Positions 38,083-47,585 of a stretch of 64,000 bases of DNA are shown piece by piece. The notes under the pieces are model-generated. The model worked only from the letters and a program-made list of their open reading frames with translations. It made no database searches and was not told where the DNA came from. The translations under genes were made by a program, and so were the position numbers. Each line of letters starts with the position of its first letter. The first letter of the stretch is position 1. Source of the DNA: Alphaproteobacteria bacterium (GTDB lineage Bacteria; Pseudomonadota; Alphaproteobacteria; Micavibrionales; Micavibrionaceae); assembly GCA_009929775.1 (NCBI GenBank), contig RZZS01000002.1:1-64000 (forward strand), read 5' to 3'.

Positions 38083-38636
38083 ATGCGATTCGCCTTTCAG
38101 CTGTCCGGATTTATCATTGTTGGCAACCTCTCCTCTGTATGGCGGCCTTTTTCCCGCTTTCGCTCAGCTTGCGGGGACCGACACGGCGCTGGGAGCTTCC
38201 TGTGCAGGGTTTCCTGTGGGGGCAAGCCGTGTCGTCGCGGATGCGGACGGGAACGGCCTCGTCGTGCCGGACGGGGGAAGCGAACACGACCTATCTGGTT
38301 TGGCTGTCGGATACGGCCTCGCCTTACGAGGCGGCGCTGTACTGTTACTGCCTTGGCAAGCCTGCGACGGGGACCTGTTCGAGCGACCCGACAGGCGGAG
38401 CCGACGGTTACGGTTATAGCGACTGGTATCTGCCGGCTCAGGACGAAATTGATGTGATGTACGACAACAAGACGTCTATTGGCGGATTTAACACGACCGG
38501 ATTTCCGCCCGCTGGCAATTACTGGTCGTCGTCAGAGGTGTCTTCCATGGCGGCAAAGCACCAGCCCTTCAGTAGCGGCCTTCAAAGCGGTTCTCCCAAG
38601 TCAAACGCGGCATCCGTGCGCTGCGTCCGGCGATGA
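38083..38636 (+). pseudogene. Decayed third DUF1566 paralog (internal deletion plus frameshifts)
   Basis: Signal peptide, N-domain (FAQLAGTDTALGASCAGFPVGASRVVADADGNG) and C-domain (SCRTGEANTTYLVWLSDTASPYEAALYCYCLGK...DWYLPAQDEI...VRCVRR) lie in three different frames; central ~200 aa missing. Confidence 0.8.
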
Positions 38637-38773
38637 TGAGATTTTCCGCTATTCTCGATGTTTTCCGGATGTTGAATCTCTCGCTGTCCTTGCAACGATA
38701 AAAAGAAAATTAATCATTTCATTCAATAATATGTTCGGGGCGATCTATCGTCCCGTTCTTTAACGAGGATGAA

Positions 38774-39679
38774 ATGAAGGTCATACAGGAAAGTTCCGAA
38801 CACCATTTCCTGACCTGTCTGGAGAGTCTCAAGGCCGATCCGTCCGGGTGGGTCACGATGCATTTCAGTTTTTCGCGGCGTCTCGACCACGATTCGATCA
38901 TTGAAGATCCCGAGCGGATTAGCGAGAAGCTTGCAAAAATGCGGACGGCGAGCGAGGCGTTTTTGGCGGACCTGCTGCGCTGCGCGCGGTCGTATGAGGA
39001 TGGCCTGCTCTACCTCTTTGCCGACAATGACGTGTTGCTGCTTGCAAAAGCCGCAAACACCGACAAACAGGCGCGCGCCCGGGAAATTTTCAGATGCGCG
39101 ACCGACAGGTTCGGCGGGAAGCAGGCCGATTACGGGCATCTGTCCGACGATCTTTACCTGTTTCAGAGGCTGGCGGACGAGAAGTTCCTGACCGCGAGGC
39201 GGCTCGCCGCGTACCGCATGATGGCCGAAGTCAATACGGTTGCCAGCATCGGCGTCCGCCGAAAGCGGCGCGAAGATCCGCTGGTCCTGATTGTTGAAGA
39301 TGATCGCTTTACGGCGTCGTACGCCTCTAACATTCTGAACAAGCAGTATGACGTACTTCTGGCCAGAACGGGCGAGGAGGGCATCATCTATTATATCGAA
39401 AGCGCCCCGGACATCGTCTTTCTCGATATCCACCTGCCCGGTCTCACGGGGCACCAGACCTTGAACGCGATCAAAAAGGCAGATCCGGAAGCCTTTGCGA
39501 TTATGCTGAGCGTCGACACGGAGAAGACCAACGTTCTGAACGCGCACGTCAACGGCGCGCACGGGTTTCTCAAGAAGCCGTTCTCCAAAGACCGGTTGCT
39601 CGCAACCGTCCAGAAATCACCCTTCATCCGCCGCGTGAAGGCAGCGGGCCATCCTTCGCAGACAGATTTCTACAGCTAG
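38774..39679 (+). CDS. Response-regulator receiver-domain protein with uncharacterised N-terminal domain
   Basis: C-terminal REC: VLIVEDDRFTASYASNILNKQYDVLLARTGEEG...DIVFLDIHLPGLTGHQTL...GFLKKPFSKDRL. Confidence 0.8.
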   Translation: MKVIQESSEHHFLTCLESLKADPSGWVTMHFSFSRRLDHDSIIEDPERISEKLAKMRTASEAFLADLLRCARSYEDGLLYLFADNDVLLLAKAANTDKQARAREIFRCATDRFGGKQADYGHLSDDLYLFQRLADEKFLTARRLAAYRMMAEVNTVASIGVRRKRREDPLVLIVEDDRFTASYASNILNKQYDVLLARTGEEGIIYYIESAPDIVFLDIHLPGLTGHQTLNAIKKADPEAFAIMLSVDTEKTNVLNAHVNGAHGFLKKPFSKDRLLATVQKSPFIRRVKAAGHPSQTDFYS

Positions 39680-39799
39680 TCTCCCGGGGGGGGGCGATTC
39701 CGGCGCGGTTATTCTCCGCCCAAATTCGACAAGCGGTTCGGATATTTTTAATAATTATGGCGTAACTTATGTATAACCATAAGTCAGGGCGAGGGTGTT

Positions 39800-41473
39800 A
39801 TGCCAGAAGAGAGAGCAGGAACAGGAGGCGAGGACGCGGCTGCCGAGTATCTTGTTCGCGGTGGCGACAACCTGTCCGAAATCGCCCGAAGGCATGGCGT
39901 TGCGGATTGGCAGGCGCTTGTCAAACTGAACAAGGACAGGTATCCGGGGCTTGAAGAGAATCCTGGCAATATCCAGCCCGGATGGGTTCTTCGGCTGAGG
40001 GATGGCGAACCTCTCGGCAACGCGCAAAATATCATGCCTCAGGGCGATCACGCGGAGACAACTGAAACCTATACAGTTAAGGGCGGCGACAATCTGTCGA
40101 CTATTGCGGCAAAAAACGGAATCAGCGACTGGCAAAGCCTTGTCGAATGGAACCGCGACCGATATCCAGGCCTCGTCGACAGGCCGGAGGAGATCAAGGC
40201 AGGTTGGGAGTTGAGACTTGAAGGTACCGCGCCGCGGGGGCATGCTGCGGCACCTCGTCCGGATTTGCGCGCAGATCTTCCGAGGCCTGCGGAACATTTC
40301 GCTGTGGCGGCCCTCCAGCAGCCACGTCCGCCGGATTCCGTCGAAACGTATACTGTCGAAGGCGGCGACAGCCTGTCGACTATTGCGGCAAAAAACGGGA
40401 TTAGCGACTGGCGCGAACTTGTTGCCCTCAACAAGGACACGTATCCCGGTCTGGTTGATGATCCGGGGAATATCCAAAAAGGATGGAAACTGAAACTTCG
40501 GGAAGCTGCGGGACCAGCCGTGGGTAACGGTATGGTGGCAGAGGATCCGGGCGTTGCCGGAGGTGCAGAGGAAGAATTCCTCGCGGATGTTCGGCAAAAC
40601 GTTGAGGAAGCGCTTGATGTTGCCGGTGTGGGCGCTCCAGCGGAAGGCATCTCTGGAGGTAGTGGCAACCCATTCCGTCTAAGGGGTAAGCTGGCCGAGC
40701 TGGCCGGGGCACTCGAAGGTGTCGATCCCGTGCGGGCCGCAATCGTGCTTCAAGGAGCGTCCCACCTGGGGGTGAAGGAAACCGGGGAGAACAGGGGCCC
40801 CGACGTTGATCGGTATATCACGCAAGCGGATGGGCGGATGCGCTCAGGTGTTCCCTGGTGCGCGGTTTACGGCAGTTGGTCCATCGACCAGGTTGAGCGC
40901 TTCGCGGGAATTGGCAAAGACGAGTTCGTTAAGGGAAGTATGAGAAATCATGAAGTTATGGGCTGGATTCGAAAGAACCATCCCGATGCGATCCGGTCGT
41001 TGTCGGAATATACGCCTCAGCCCGGAGACTTCGCCATTATCGATCGTGTCGATCCCGAGAAGCCGGATCACTTTACCCTTTTTGCCTATGCGAAACGCGG
41101 CGAGGGCGGAACGATCGAAGCGGTTACCATCGACGGGAACTCGGACGACAGCGTTGCGAGCACCGAGCGGACGATTGATACGACAAAGTCCGTTGGTGGC
41201 GGGAAGGGCGTTGAATATGACGAAGGCGAGAACATGTATGTTGTCGATATCAGTCGACTGCCAAATTATGACCGGTTGCAAAGCCGGTTCAACGCAAGGG
41301 CCGCGAGCTTCCAACCGGTTGCTCCGATCGATGCCGGTTATCAGCCTGATGCGGGTTCGTTCCAAAAAGTCTTCGATTTCATCGCATCGGCAAGGCAGCC
41401 GCCCCTTCCGGAAGGGATCGCCGATGCAGGTCCCGGCGCTGTCAGAACGAATACGATGACACCGCCGCTTTAG
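39800..41473 (+). CDS. Triple-LysM protein with C-terminal CHAP-like peptidase/amidase domain
   Basis: Three repeats GGDNLSEIARRHGVADWQALVKLNKDRYPGL...GWVLRL; C-terminal GVPWCAVYGSW...YTPQPGDFAIIDR...DHFTLFAYA. Confidence 0.75.
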   Translation: MPEERAGTGGEDAAAEYLVRGGDNLSEIARRHGVADWQALVKLNKDRYPGLEENPGNIQPGWVLRLRDGEPLGNAQNIMPQGDHAETTETYTVKGGDNLSTIAAKNGISDWQSLVEWNRDRYPGLVDRPEEIKAGWELRLEGTAPRGHAAAPRPDLRADLPRPAEHFAVAALQQPRPPDSVETYTVEGGDSLSTIAAKNGISDWRELVALNKDTYPGLVDDPGNIQKGWKLKLREAAGPAVGNGMVAEDPGVAGGAEEEFLADVRQNVEEALDVAGVGAPAEGISGGSGNPFRLRGKLAELAGALEGVDPVRAAIVLQGASHLGVKETGENRGPDVDRYITQADGRMRSGVPWCAVYGSWSIDQVERFAGIGKDEFVKGSMRNHEVMGWIRKNHPDAIRSLSEYTPQPGDFAIIDRVDPEKPDHFTLFAYAKRGEGGTIEAVTIDGNSDDSVASTERTIDTTKSVGGGKGVEYDEGENMYVVDISRLPNYDRLQSRFNARAASFQPVAPIDAGYQPDAGSFQKVFDFIASARQPPLPEGIADAGPGAVRTNTMTPPL

Positions 41474-42084
41474 GCGATTGTTCTCGTTGCATCCAGAAAG
41501 CGCTGTCTTGCGTCCAGATTCGCTAGGAAGATCCCTGTAAACTTTGTCGTGAGGGTCGAGGAGTCGATTTTTTGCGCGCCGCGCGTGCTCATGCACTGGT
41601 GGTTGGCGTCGATCAGGACAGCAACGCCTTTCGGGGAGAGGGTCTGATCGATTGCTTCCGCGATCTCGCGGGTCATGTTTTCCTGGGATACAAGGCGCTT
41701 TGCGAAAATATCGACGACGCGCGCGAGCTTGGATATGCCGACGATCCTCTCGCCCGGCCAGTAGGCGACGTGCGCCTTGCCGATGATAGGCACGATGTGG
41801 TGCTCGCAATGGGCGACGAAATCGATGTTCTTCACGAGGACCATGTCGTCATAGCCCGTGATGTCCTCGAACGTTTTGCCCAGGATCTTTGCCGGGTCTT
41901 CATCATAGCCTGAAAAAAACTCGTCGAAAGCGCGTACGAAGCGGGCCGGAGTTTCAATCAGGCCGTCCCGCATCGGGTCCTCGCCGATATAGCGCAGCAG
42001 CGTGCGCACGGCTTCCTCGGCCTCTTCGCGCGAAGGGGTCTCGTCATTCCTGTTTACAGGCATCTTGACAGCTTCTATGGTCAT
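41470..42084 (-). CDS. folE: GTP cyclohydrolase I
   Basis: [55 protein letters not shown]. Confidence 0.95.
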   Translation of the reverse strand: MTIEAVKMPVNRNDETPSREEAEEAVRTLLRYIGEDPMRDGLIETPARFVRAFDEFFSGYDEDPAKILGKTFEDITGYDDMVLVKNIDFVAHCEHHIVPIIGKAHVAYWPGERIVGISKLARVVDIFAKRLVSQENMTREIAEAIDQTLSPKGVAVLIDANHQCMSTRGAQKIDSSTLTTKFTGIFLANLDARQRFLDATRTIA

Positions 42085-42132
42085 GGCTTCCGTAATACTG
42101 AACTCAATGCGAAAAGCCAAGTTTATTCCGCC

Positions 42133-43515
42133 ATGAACGACTTAAGTCTCTATAACAGCCTGACCCGTCGGAAAGAGGTCTTTACGCCGATCGATGGAAG
42201 TCATGTCCGCATGTATGCCTGCGGGCCGACCGTTTACAACTACGCCCATATCGGCAACGCGCGGATGGCGGTGGTGTTCGATCTGTTCGCGCGGTTGCTC
42301 CGTACGCTGTACCCGAAGGTGACGTACGTCTCGAACATTACGGATATCGAGGACAAAATTATCGCGGCGGCGGAGGCGTCCGGCGAGACGGTCGAAACCA
42401 TCACCCGCCGCTATGCCGGTATCTACAACAGCGATATGGCCGCGCTCGGCGTTCGCGAGCCGGATTTCCAGCCGCGCGCGACCGAGACGATTCCCGAAAT
42501 GCTGAACCTGATCGGGTCGTTGATTCAACAGGGGCATGCGTACGCCGCCGAGGGGCATGTCCTCTTCCACGTGCCCTCCTTTGCCAATTACGGCGGGTTG
42601 TCGGGCCGTCCACGCGACGAGCAGATCGCCGGCGCGCGGGTCGAGGTGGCCCCCTACAAGCGGGACCCCGCCGATTTCGTCCTCTGGAAGCCGAGCGCGC
42701 CGCACCAGCCGGGCTGGGACAGCCCCTGGGGACGCGGTCGCCCGGGCTGGCACATCGAGTGTTCGGCGATGAGCGAGAAGCTTCTCGGCCTGCCCTTCGA
42801 CGTCCATGGTGGCGGCGCGGACCTGAAGTTTCCGCACCACGAAAACGAGATCGCCCAGAGCTGTTGCGCCCACGGAACCGAAGACGACCTGGCGTCCTTC
42901 GCAAAGATCTGGGTTCATAACGGTTTTCTCACGGTCGAGGGTGAGAAGATGTCGAAGTCGCTTGGCAATGTGATCCTTGCGCATGACGTGTTAAAGCGCA
43001 TGCCCGGCGAAGCGATCCGCTACATGCTCCTGACCGCCCATTACCGCCAGCCGCTCGACTGGACCGAAGACGGGCTGCAGCAATCGAAACGTACGCTCGA
43101 CCGGATGTATCAGCGCCTGCGCGAACTGAAAGGCGCTGATGTGCCGGAGAATCTGGCGGTTCCGGAAACGGTGCTGGAGGCGCTGTGCGACGACCTCAAC
43201 ACACCAAGGGCGCTTGCGGCGCTGAACGCACTGGTGAGGAGTGACGAAGACCCGTCGGTTCTGAAAGGCCGCATCGTCGCCGCGGGAGGTCTTCTCGGTT
43301 TGTTGCAGCAGGACCCGGACGCATGGCTCGGTTACGGGCAGGCCGACGCGGGCGACACCGTGGACGCAGAGCGGATCGGCAAGCTGCTCGAAGAGCGTCA
43401 ACAGGCCCGCAAGGACCGCAACTTCGCCCGCGCCGACGAGATTCGGGACCAGCTCGCCTCAGAGGGCATTGCCATTGAGGACACGCCGCAAGGGTCGCAG
43501 TGGAAGAAGGCTTGA
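42133..43515 (+). CDS. cysS: Cysteine--tRNA ligase
   Basis: [30 protein letters not shown]...[18 protein letters not shown]...EKMSKSLGN. Confidence 0.96.
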   Translation: MNDLSLYNSLTRRKEVFTPIDGSHVRMYACGPTVYNYAHIGNARMAVVFDLFARLLRTLYPKVTYVSNITDIEDKIIAAAEASGETVETITRRYAGIYNSDMAALGVREPDFQPRATETIPEMLNLIGSLIQQGHAYAAEGHVLFHVPSFANYGGLSGRPRDEQIAGARVEVAPYKRDPADFVLWKPSAPHQPGWDSPWGRGRPGWHIECSAMSEKLLGLPFDVHGGGADLKFPHHENEIAQSCCAHGTEDDLASFAKIWVHNGFLTVEGEKMSKSLGNVILAHDVLKRMPGEAIRYMLLTAHYRQPLDWTEDGLQQSKRTLDRMYQRLRELKGADVPENLAVPETVLEALCDDLNTPRALAALNALVRSDEDPSVLKGRIVAAGGLLGLLQQDPDAWLGYGQADAGDTVDAERIGKLLEERQQARKDRNFARADEIRDQLASEGIAIEDTPQGSQWKKA

Positions 43516-43521
43516 TTGGCG

Positions 43522-44229
43522 CTACCGCGCGATCAACACATGAAAGTAGTGGTACGTATTGGCCGGGGGCGTGGTCGTTCCCTCGAAACAGGCGGCGCGC
43601 GCGCCGCGGACGGAGGCCGGGAGGTCGAGGGTTTCGACGGGCGTGGGGTTTCCGTAGGCTCCGGTGAAGATATTCGCGTAGCTCTTGATTGTGTCGGCTT
43701 CCTCGGGAGGCTCGCCTGACGGGTTGGTCACGCCGAGATGGTCGTTGATCGCCTTGCATATTTCCTGTCGGACGTAGGGAAGAAACAGAATGAGATCCGG
43801 CGTGGCGTCGTCGCCGATCTGTTCGGCGGTGTTGTTGCCGGAGACGACCCATACGCCATAGCCCGGGTTGCCTGTCTGCGTCGTATCGAGCCATTCGGCC
43901 GGGGGCGTCTTGTAGATCACCGCGCCGCCGTCGATATGGAAGATTTTGCAGATATCGTCGGTGCAATTCGCGTTGGCATAGCCGCCGGCGAAGTCGTTCT
44001 CGAAGCTGACGGCCGTATCGGCAAAGCCCCGCAGGCGAATCTGGCCTGTTGCCGCGCCGACGGTGTTGGCGAACTCGATGATTTCGGCGGCGGCAAGTTT
44101 GGAGCGTTCGGAGGTAAGGGCAAGATTGTTGCCCCGGTTGCTTTGCGAGACGGCGAAACCGAGCGCCGCAAACAGGGTTACGCCGATCAGAATGTAGATA
44201 AGGGCGTTTCCGCTTTCAGAGCTTCTCAT
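43522..44229 (-). CDS. Single-pass, pseudopilin-like N-terminal membrane protein of unknown function
   Basis: MRSSESGNALIYILIGVTLFAALGFAVSQSNRGNNLALTSERSKLAAAEIIEFANTVGAA... Confidence 0.55.
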   Translation of the reverse strand: MRSSESGNALIYILIGVTLFAALGFAVSQSNRGNNLALTSERSKLAAAEIIEFANTVGAATGQIRLRGFADTAVSFENDFAGGYANANCTDDICKIFHIDGGAVIYKTPPAEWLDTTQTGNPGYGVWVVSGNNTAEQIGDDATPDLILFLPYVRQEICKAINDHLGVTNPSGEPPEEADTIKSYANIFTGAYGNPTPVETLDLPASVRGARAACFEGTTTPPANTYHYFHVLIAR

Positions 44230-44236
44230 CGCCCTA

Positions 44237-44632
44237 CTATACGCCATCGGCGAAATGTTTGAAATCCCCGGCGTGAGCCGCCGGAATATGGACCGGAATG
44301 GTTTCGGCGCCAAGGGCCGCAAGGGTCAGGAACAAGGCCTTTCCGCTGCCGATTTCGACGTTGTCGAGAAGGCCGATGCCGAGGATGGGAATTTCCAGCG
44401 AGCGGCCGTTTTTTATATCCGCTTCGATCGCCTGTCTTTTGAGGCGTTCTCCCTCCGGCAGGTCTTCGGGTGCCCGGATGGAGAGGTCGGGCTGCAGCCA
44501 TTCAAAGCTGAACAACGAGTCCCGCCAGCTTTTCAGGACGGGCTTGACCCGGACGCGGACGGTCACGTAATGGTGCTCGCGTCCCTCGATGACAGGGTTG
44601 TCTATGAATGTAAGGTCCATAGGCGCGGACAT
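44237..44632 (-). CDS. Uncharacterised protein (cytoplasmic, ~130 aa)
   Basis: MSAPMDLTFIDNPVIEGREHHYVTVRVRVKPVLKSWRDSLFSFEWLQPDLSIRAPEDLPEGERLKRQAIEADI...; co-oriented with 43522-44229. Confidence 0.6.
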   Translation of the reverse strand: MSAPMDLTFIDNPVIEGREHHYVTVRVRVKPVLKSWRDSLFSFEWLQPDLSIRAPEDLPEGERLKRQAIEADIKNGRSLEIPILGIGLLDNVEIGSGKALFLTLAALGAETIPVHIPAAHAGDFKHFADGV

Positions 44633-44719
44633 GGCACGACTTTCGCTGAAGGGCAATGGACTTGCACCCATTCAGTTATATTTGTAGAAAGATAAGAAAA
44701 CCTTAAAGTCAGAAGAGCC

Positions 44720-44890
44720 ATGCGAGCGGACGCGCCCGAAAAAATCCTCGTCGACCGGAATGCCGATGAAGTGAGCTGCGATGGCGGTCTGGGACCGCTC
44801 GGACATCCGGTGGTCTTTTATGCGTTCGCCGGGGCCGACACGGTTCGCTGCGGCTATTGCGACCGGATGTTTATTCGGAAGCCGGACTGA
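44720..44890 (+). CDS. zf-CHCC type zinc-finger protein (NDUFS6-like)
   Basis: 56 aa: MRADAPEKILVDRNADEVSCDGGLGPLGHPVVFYAFAGADTVRCGYCDRMFIRKPD*; C...H...CxxC pattern; below ORF track cutoff. Confidence 0.8.
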   Translation: MRADAPEKILVDRNADEVSCDGGLGPLGHPVVFYAFAGADTVRCGYCDRMFIRKPD

Positions 44891-45033
44891 CGGGTTTCCG
44901 TGGAGAGAACCTCTCTCCAGCAATTTCAAACCGCGCCTTCCGCCCTGTATTCGTGTGAATTGGTGTTCATTCGTGGTTCGAATCGTTCCGGTTTCGAGAG
45001 GACGTTTTATCGGAGAGACGGCCGGGGGCAACT

Positions 45034-45060
45034 GGGGACACAATAACTTATTGTGTCCCC
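45034..45060. repeat. REP-like palindrome, family B: GGGGACACAATAACTTATTGTGTCCCC
   Basis: Perfect 13-bp inverted arms around one central base. Confidence 0.95.
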
Positions 45061-45263
45061 GGTGGTGCAATGCCGAAAGTCCCCTCACCACTGCGGCTAA
45101 CGCCTTGCTTCCCTGCGAGGCGGATCCTCGTTGCCTTTCCCGGGGAGTAACAACCCCTCTCGCCGACACTTGAAAACCCGCAATATAGGGCGATATAATA
45201 AGGGTGCGGTGCCGCAATCAGGTGGGCCGCAATGACATAGAAACTTGCTCAAAGGAGGAGTTT

Positions 45264-45764
45264 ATGAATACGACCAGATTGTCCCTGTTCGACAGCCCGT
45301 TGTTCCTTGGATTCGACCAGTTCGAAAAGACGTTCGACCGTATGCGAAAGGCTGCGGCTGATGGTTACCCGCCTTACAATATCGAGCAAACCGGCGAGAA
45401 CGGTCTGCGTATTACGCTTGCGGTCGCCGGGTTTTCGATGGACGATCTCGAAATCGAAATCGATAACAACCAGCTTACGATCCGGGGACGCCAGCAGGAA
45501 GACGAGGGCGAGCGGATTTACCTGCATCGCGGCATTGCTGCGCGTCAGTTCCAGCGCTCGTTCGTGCTTGCCGACGGAATCGAGATCCGTGGCGCGGTAC
45601 TCGATAATGGTCTTCTGCACATCGATATGGAACGCGTTCAGCCGGAATCGCGGGCCCGCAAGATTGAGATTTCCGCGCCTGCGGGCGTGGAAAACGGCGG
45701 TTCGCATCCAAAGGCAATCGATGTCGAGGACGCGGGCGAGGCTTCTGAAAGGCGCAGGAAGTAA
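45264..45764 (+). CDS. Hsp20 family small heat-shock protein
   Basis: PPYNIEQTGENGLRITLAVAGFSMDDLEIEIDNNQLTIRGRQQEDEGERIYLHRGIAARQFQRSFVLADGIEIRGAVLDNGLLHIDMER; RBS AAAGGAGGAG. Confidence 0.93.
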   Translation: MNTTRLSLFDSPLFLGFDQFEKTFDRMRKAAADGYPPYNIEQTGENGLRITLAVAGFSMDDLEIEIDNNQLTIRGRQQEDEGERIYLHRGIAARQFQRSFVLADGIEIRGAVLDNGLLHIDMERVQPESRARKIEISAPAGVENGGSHPKAIDVEDAGEASERRRK

Positions 45765-45811
45765 GCGCTTTTTACCCTTTGTTAAGGCGAAATTAGCCTC
45801 TTCAATGCAAT

Positions 45812-46066
45812 ATGGCTATTATGGGACTTATGATTATGACCGATAATGGAGTTTCCGCTCGCGAAATCCTGAAGAATCTCTCGGCCCGGGATTTCCTGAG
45901 CTTTGGTGTACAACAGATCGCCTACGTTCGTCCGGTTCGCGTGGACGAAAAAACGGCCTGGTCTGTGCACGCGGCTGATGGAACGCCTTTGACGGTGCTC
46001 GACTCGCTCGATATCGCCGAGGCCCTCATCCGTCATAACGAGCTCGAGCCGGTTACCGTTCAGTAG
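45812..46066 (+). CDS. DUF1150 family protein
   Basis: MTDNGVSAREILKNLSARDFLSFGVQQIAYVRPV...; adjacent to hsp20 as is common in alphaproteobacteria; alternative start at 45836. Confidence 0.8.
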   Translation: MAIMGLMIMTDNGVSAREILKNLSARDFLSFGVQQIAYVRPVRVDEKTAWSVHAADGTPLTVLDSLDIAEALIRHNELEPVTVQ

Positions 46067-46094
46067 GGGTTACCGGACCGGCAGGAACAACAAG

Positions 46095-46124
46095 AAGGGC
46101 AGGCGCGAGACCTGCCCTTTTTCG
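46095..46124. terminator. Rho-independent terminator after DUF1150 gene (possibly bidirectional with ptsN)
   Basis: AAGGGCAGG-CGCGAGA-CCTGCCCTT followed by TTTCGTTT. Confidence 0.8.
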
Positions 46125-46142
46125 TTTGATTCCTGACGCATC

Positions 46143-46604
46143 TTACGCCGCATGGTGCAGGATGTCCGGCGAGCTGATTACATCGCGGATTGTATTGTCG
46201 TTTTTTGCGGCTCTCAGGCGGCGACAGACGGAAGCGTCGCGGAAGAGGCGTGTGGCGCGGGAGAGGCGGCGCAGGTGATAGGGGCCATCCTCTTCGGGCG
46301 ACAGAAGGAAATAAACCAGGTCGACCGGCTGGTTGTCTACAGCGTCGAAGTCCACCGGTTCCGGCAGCCGGGCGAAGATCGAGAAGGGTGCTGGAACACC
46401 GGGTAGGCGCAGGTGTGGGATCGCCACGCCGTCGCCGATACCCGAAGGAAGTTCCCGCTCGAATTTAGTCATGAGCGAGAAGATCATGTCCTGGCAGATG
46501 CTGAGGTTGGCGGCAGCCTTCCTGGACAGGAAGCGTAGAACCTGCTTTTTGTTCGCGGCTTTGAGGTCCGGGTAAATCGAATTCACAGGAATGGGGTATG
46601 TCAT
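46143..46604 (-). CDS. ptsN: PTS IIA-like nitrogen regulatory protein PtsN
   Basis: GIGDGVAIPHLRLPGVPAPFSIFARLPEPVDFDAVDNQPVDLVYFLLSPEEDGPYHLRRLSRATRLFRD; active-site His present. Confidence 0.9.
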   Translation of the reverse strand: MTYPIPVNSIYPDLKAANKKQVLRFLSRKAAANLSICQDMIFSLMTKFERELPSGIGDGVAIPHLRLPGVPAPFSIFARLPEPVDFDAVDNQPVDLVYFLLSPEEDGPYHLRRLSRATRLFRDASVCRRLRAAKNDNTIRDVISSPDILHHAA

Positions 46605-46675
46605 TGAAAGCCTCGCTTGCTATTCGTAGCGATTAAATACGCGAAATGCTTTCCCGGTTCCATAGTTTTTTTTAT

Positions 46676-46714
46676 AAAAAGTACCAAGCAAGGCCTAAAT
46701 ATGACAGCCTTGCT
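46676..46714 (-). terminator. Candidate terminator downstream of hpf
   Basis: Minus strand AGCAAGGC-12 nt-GCCTTGCT followed by TGGTACTTTTT. Confidence 0.5.
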
Positions 46715-46747
46715 ATAATATAAAGTTCCTGTTTGGAAAAGTCCGGC

Positions 46748-47350
46748 CTAGGCCGTTTCCGCAAGATCGACCCAGCCGACATTGCCGTCGGGGCGGCGGT
46801 AGACGAGATTGAGGCCGCTATGTTTCGCATTACGAAACAGGAGCGCGTTCTCGCCGGCGAGATCCATACGCATGACGGCGTCCGACACGCTCAAGGTCTC
46901 GATATTCTTCGCAGTCTCCGCGATGATGGCCGGATCGTCTCCAAGCGGCACGCCGTCAGAGTCGTTTTCATCGGTCTCCGGCGATGAGGCGAGGAGGAAG
47001 TCGCGGGCCTTGAGAATTTCGGCTTCGGGCGATTGTTCCTGACGCTCGTGGTGATCGCGGAGCTTGCGCTTGTAGCGGCGAAGCTGTTTGGCGATTTTGT
47101 CGGCGGCGACGTCAAAGCTGGCGTAAGGATCGCTGGTTTCATTTTCGGCAACGACCATGATGTTCCGGCCGACGCGTATCGAAATCTGGCAGCGGAACTG
47201 TCCGTGACCGTGTCCCTCTTTCGAGAAGGATACCGTTGCGTCGATGGCGCGGTTGAAGTACTTGCTGTTGATGTCTTCGAGTTTTTCGCCCACATGCGTG
47301 CGCAGCGCGTCGCCGACATCCATCTGTTTGCCTTGTACGGTCAATTGCAT
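46748..47350 (-). CDS. hpf: Ribosome hibernation-promoting factor (long form)
   Basis: MQLTVQGKQMDVGDALRTHVGEKLEDINSKYFNRAIDATVSFSKEGHGHGQFRCQISIRVGRNIMV...C-terminal long-HPF domain. Confidence 0.92.
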   Translation of the reverse strand: MQLTVQGKQMDVGDALRTHVGEKLEDINSKYFNRAIDATVSFSKEGHGHGQFRCQISIRVGRNIMVVAENETSDPYASFDVAADKIAKQLRRYKRKLRDHHERQEQSPEAEILKARDFLLASSPETDENDSDGVPLGDDPAIIAETAKNIETLSVSDAVMRMDLAGENALLFRNAKHSGLNLVYRRPDGNVGWVDLAETA

Positions 47351-47585
47351 GCTATTTCTACCTTGTGTTTTCAGTTCCGAAAGAAGCCGTTAGGTTTTAC
47401 CGCTTCCCTATGGCTCTTGCAAGGGTAATCCGGTCTCCCTTCGGCCCCGGTTGCGGGAACGCCGGGCTTTTGAAAGAGTTTATCCCAAGGCGGAAGATAG
47501 TTGAATTTTCGAACAGTCCTTTCCGCAGGCCTCGAAATTTGCTAAACAATTCTGTTATCCATTTTTCCGCAGACAGGAGATCGCG

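Noticed and set aside
44672-45217. 181-aa minus-strand ORF
   Set aside because: Antisense to the zf-CHCC gene and runs through the REP-B palindrome; no domain evidence.
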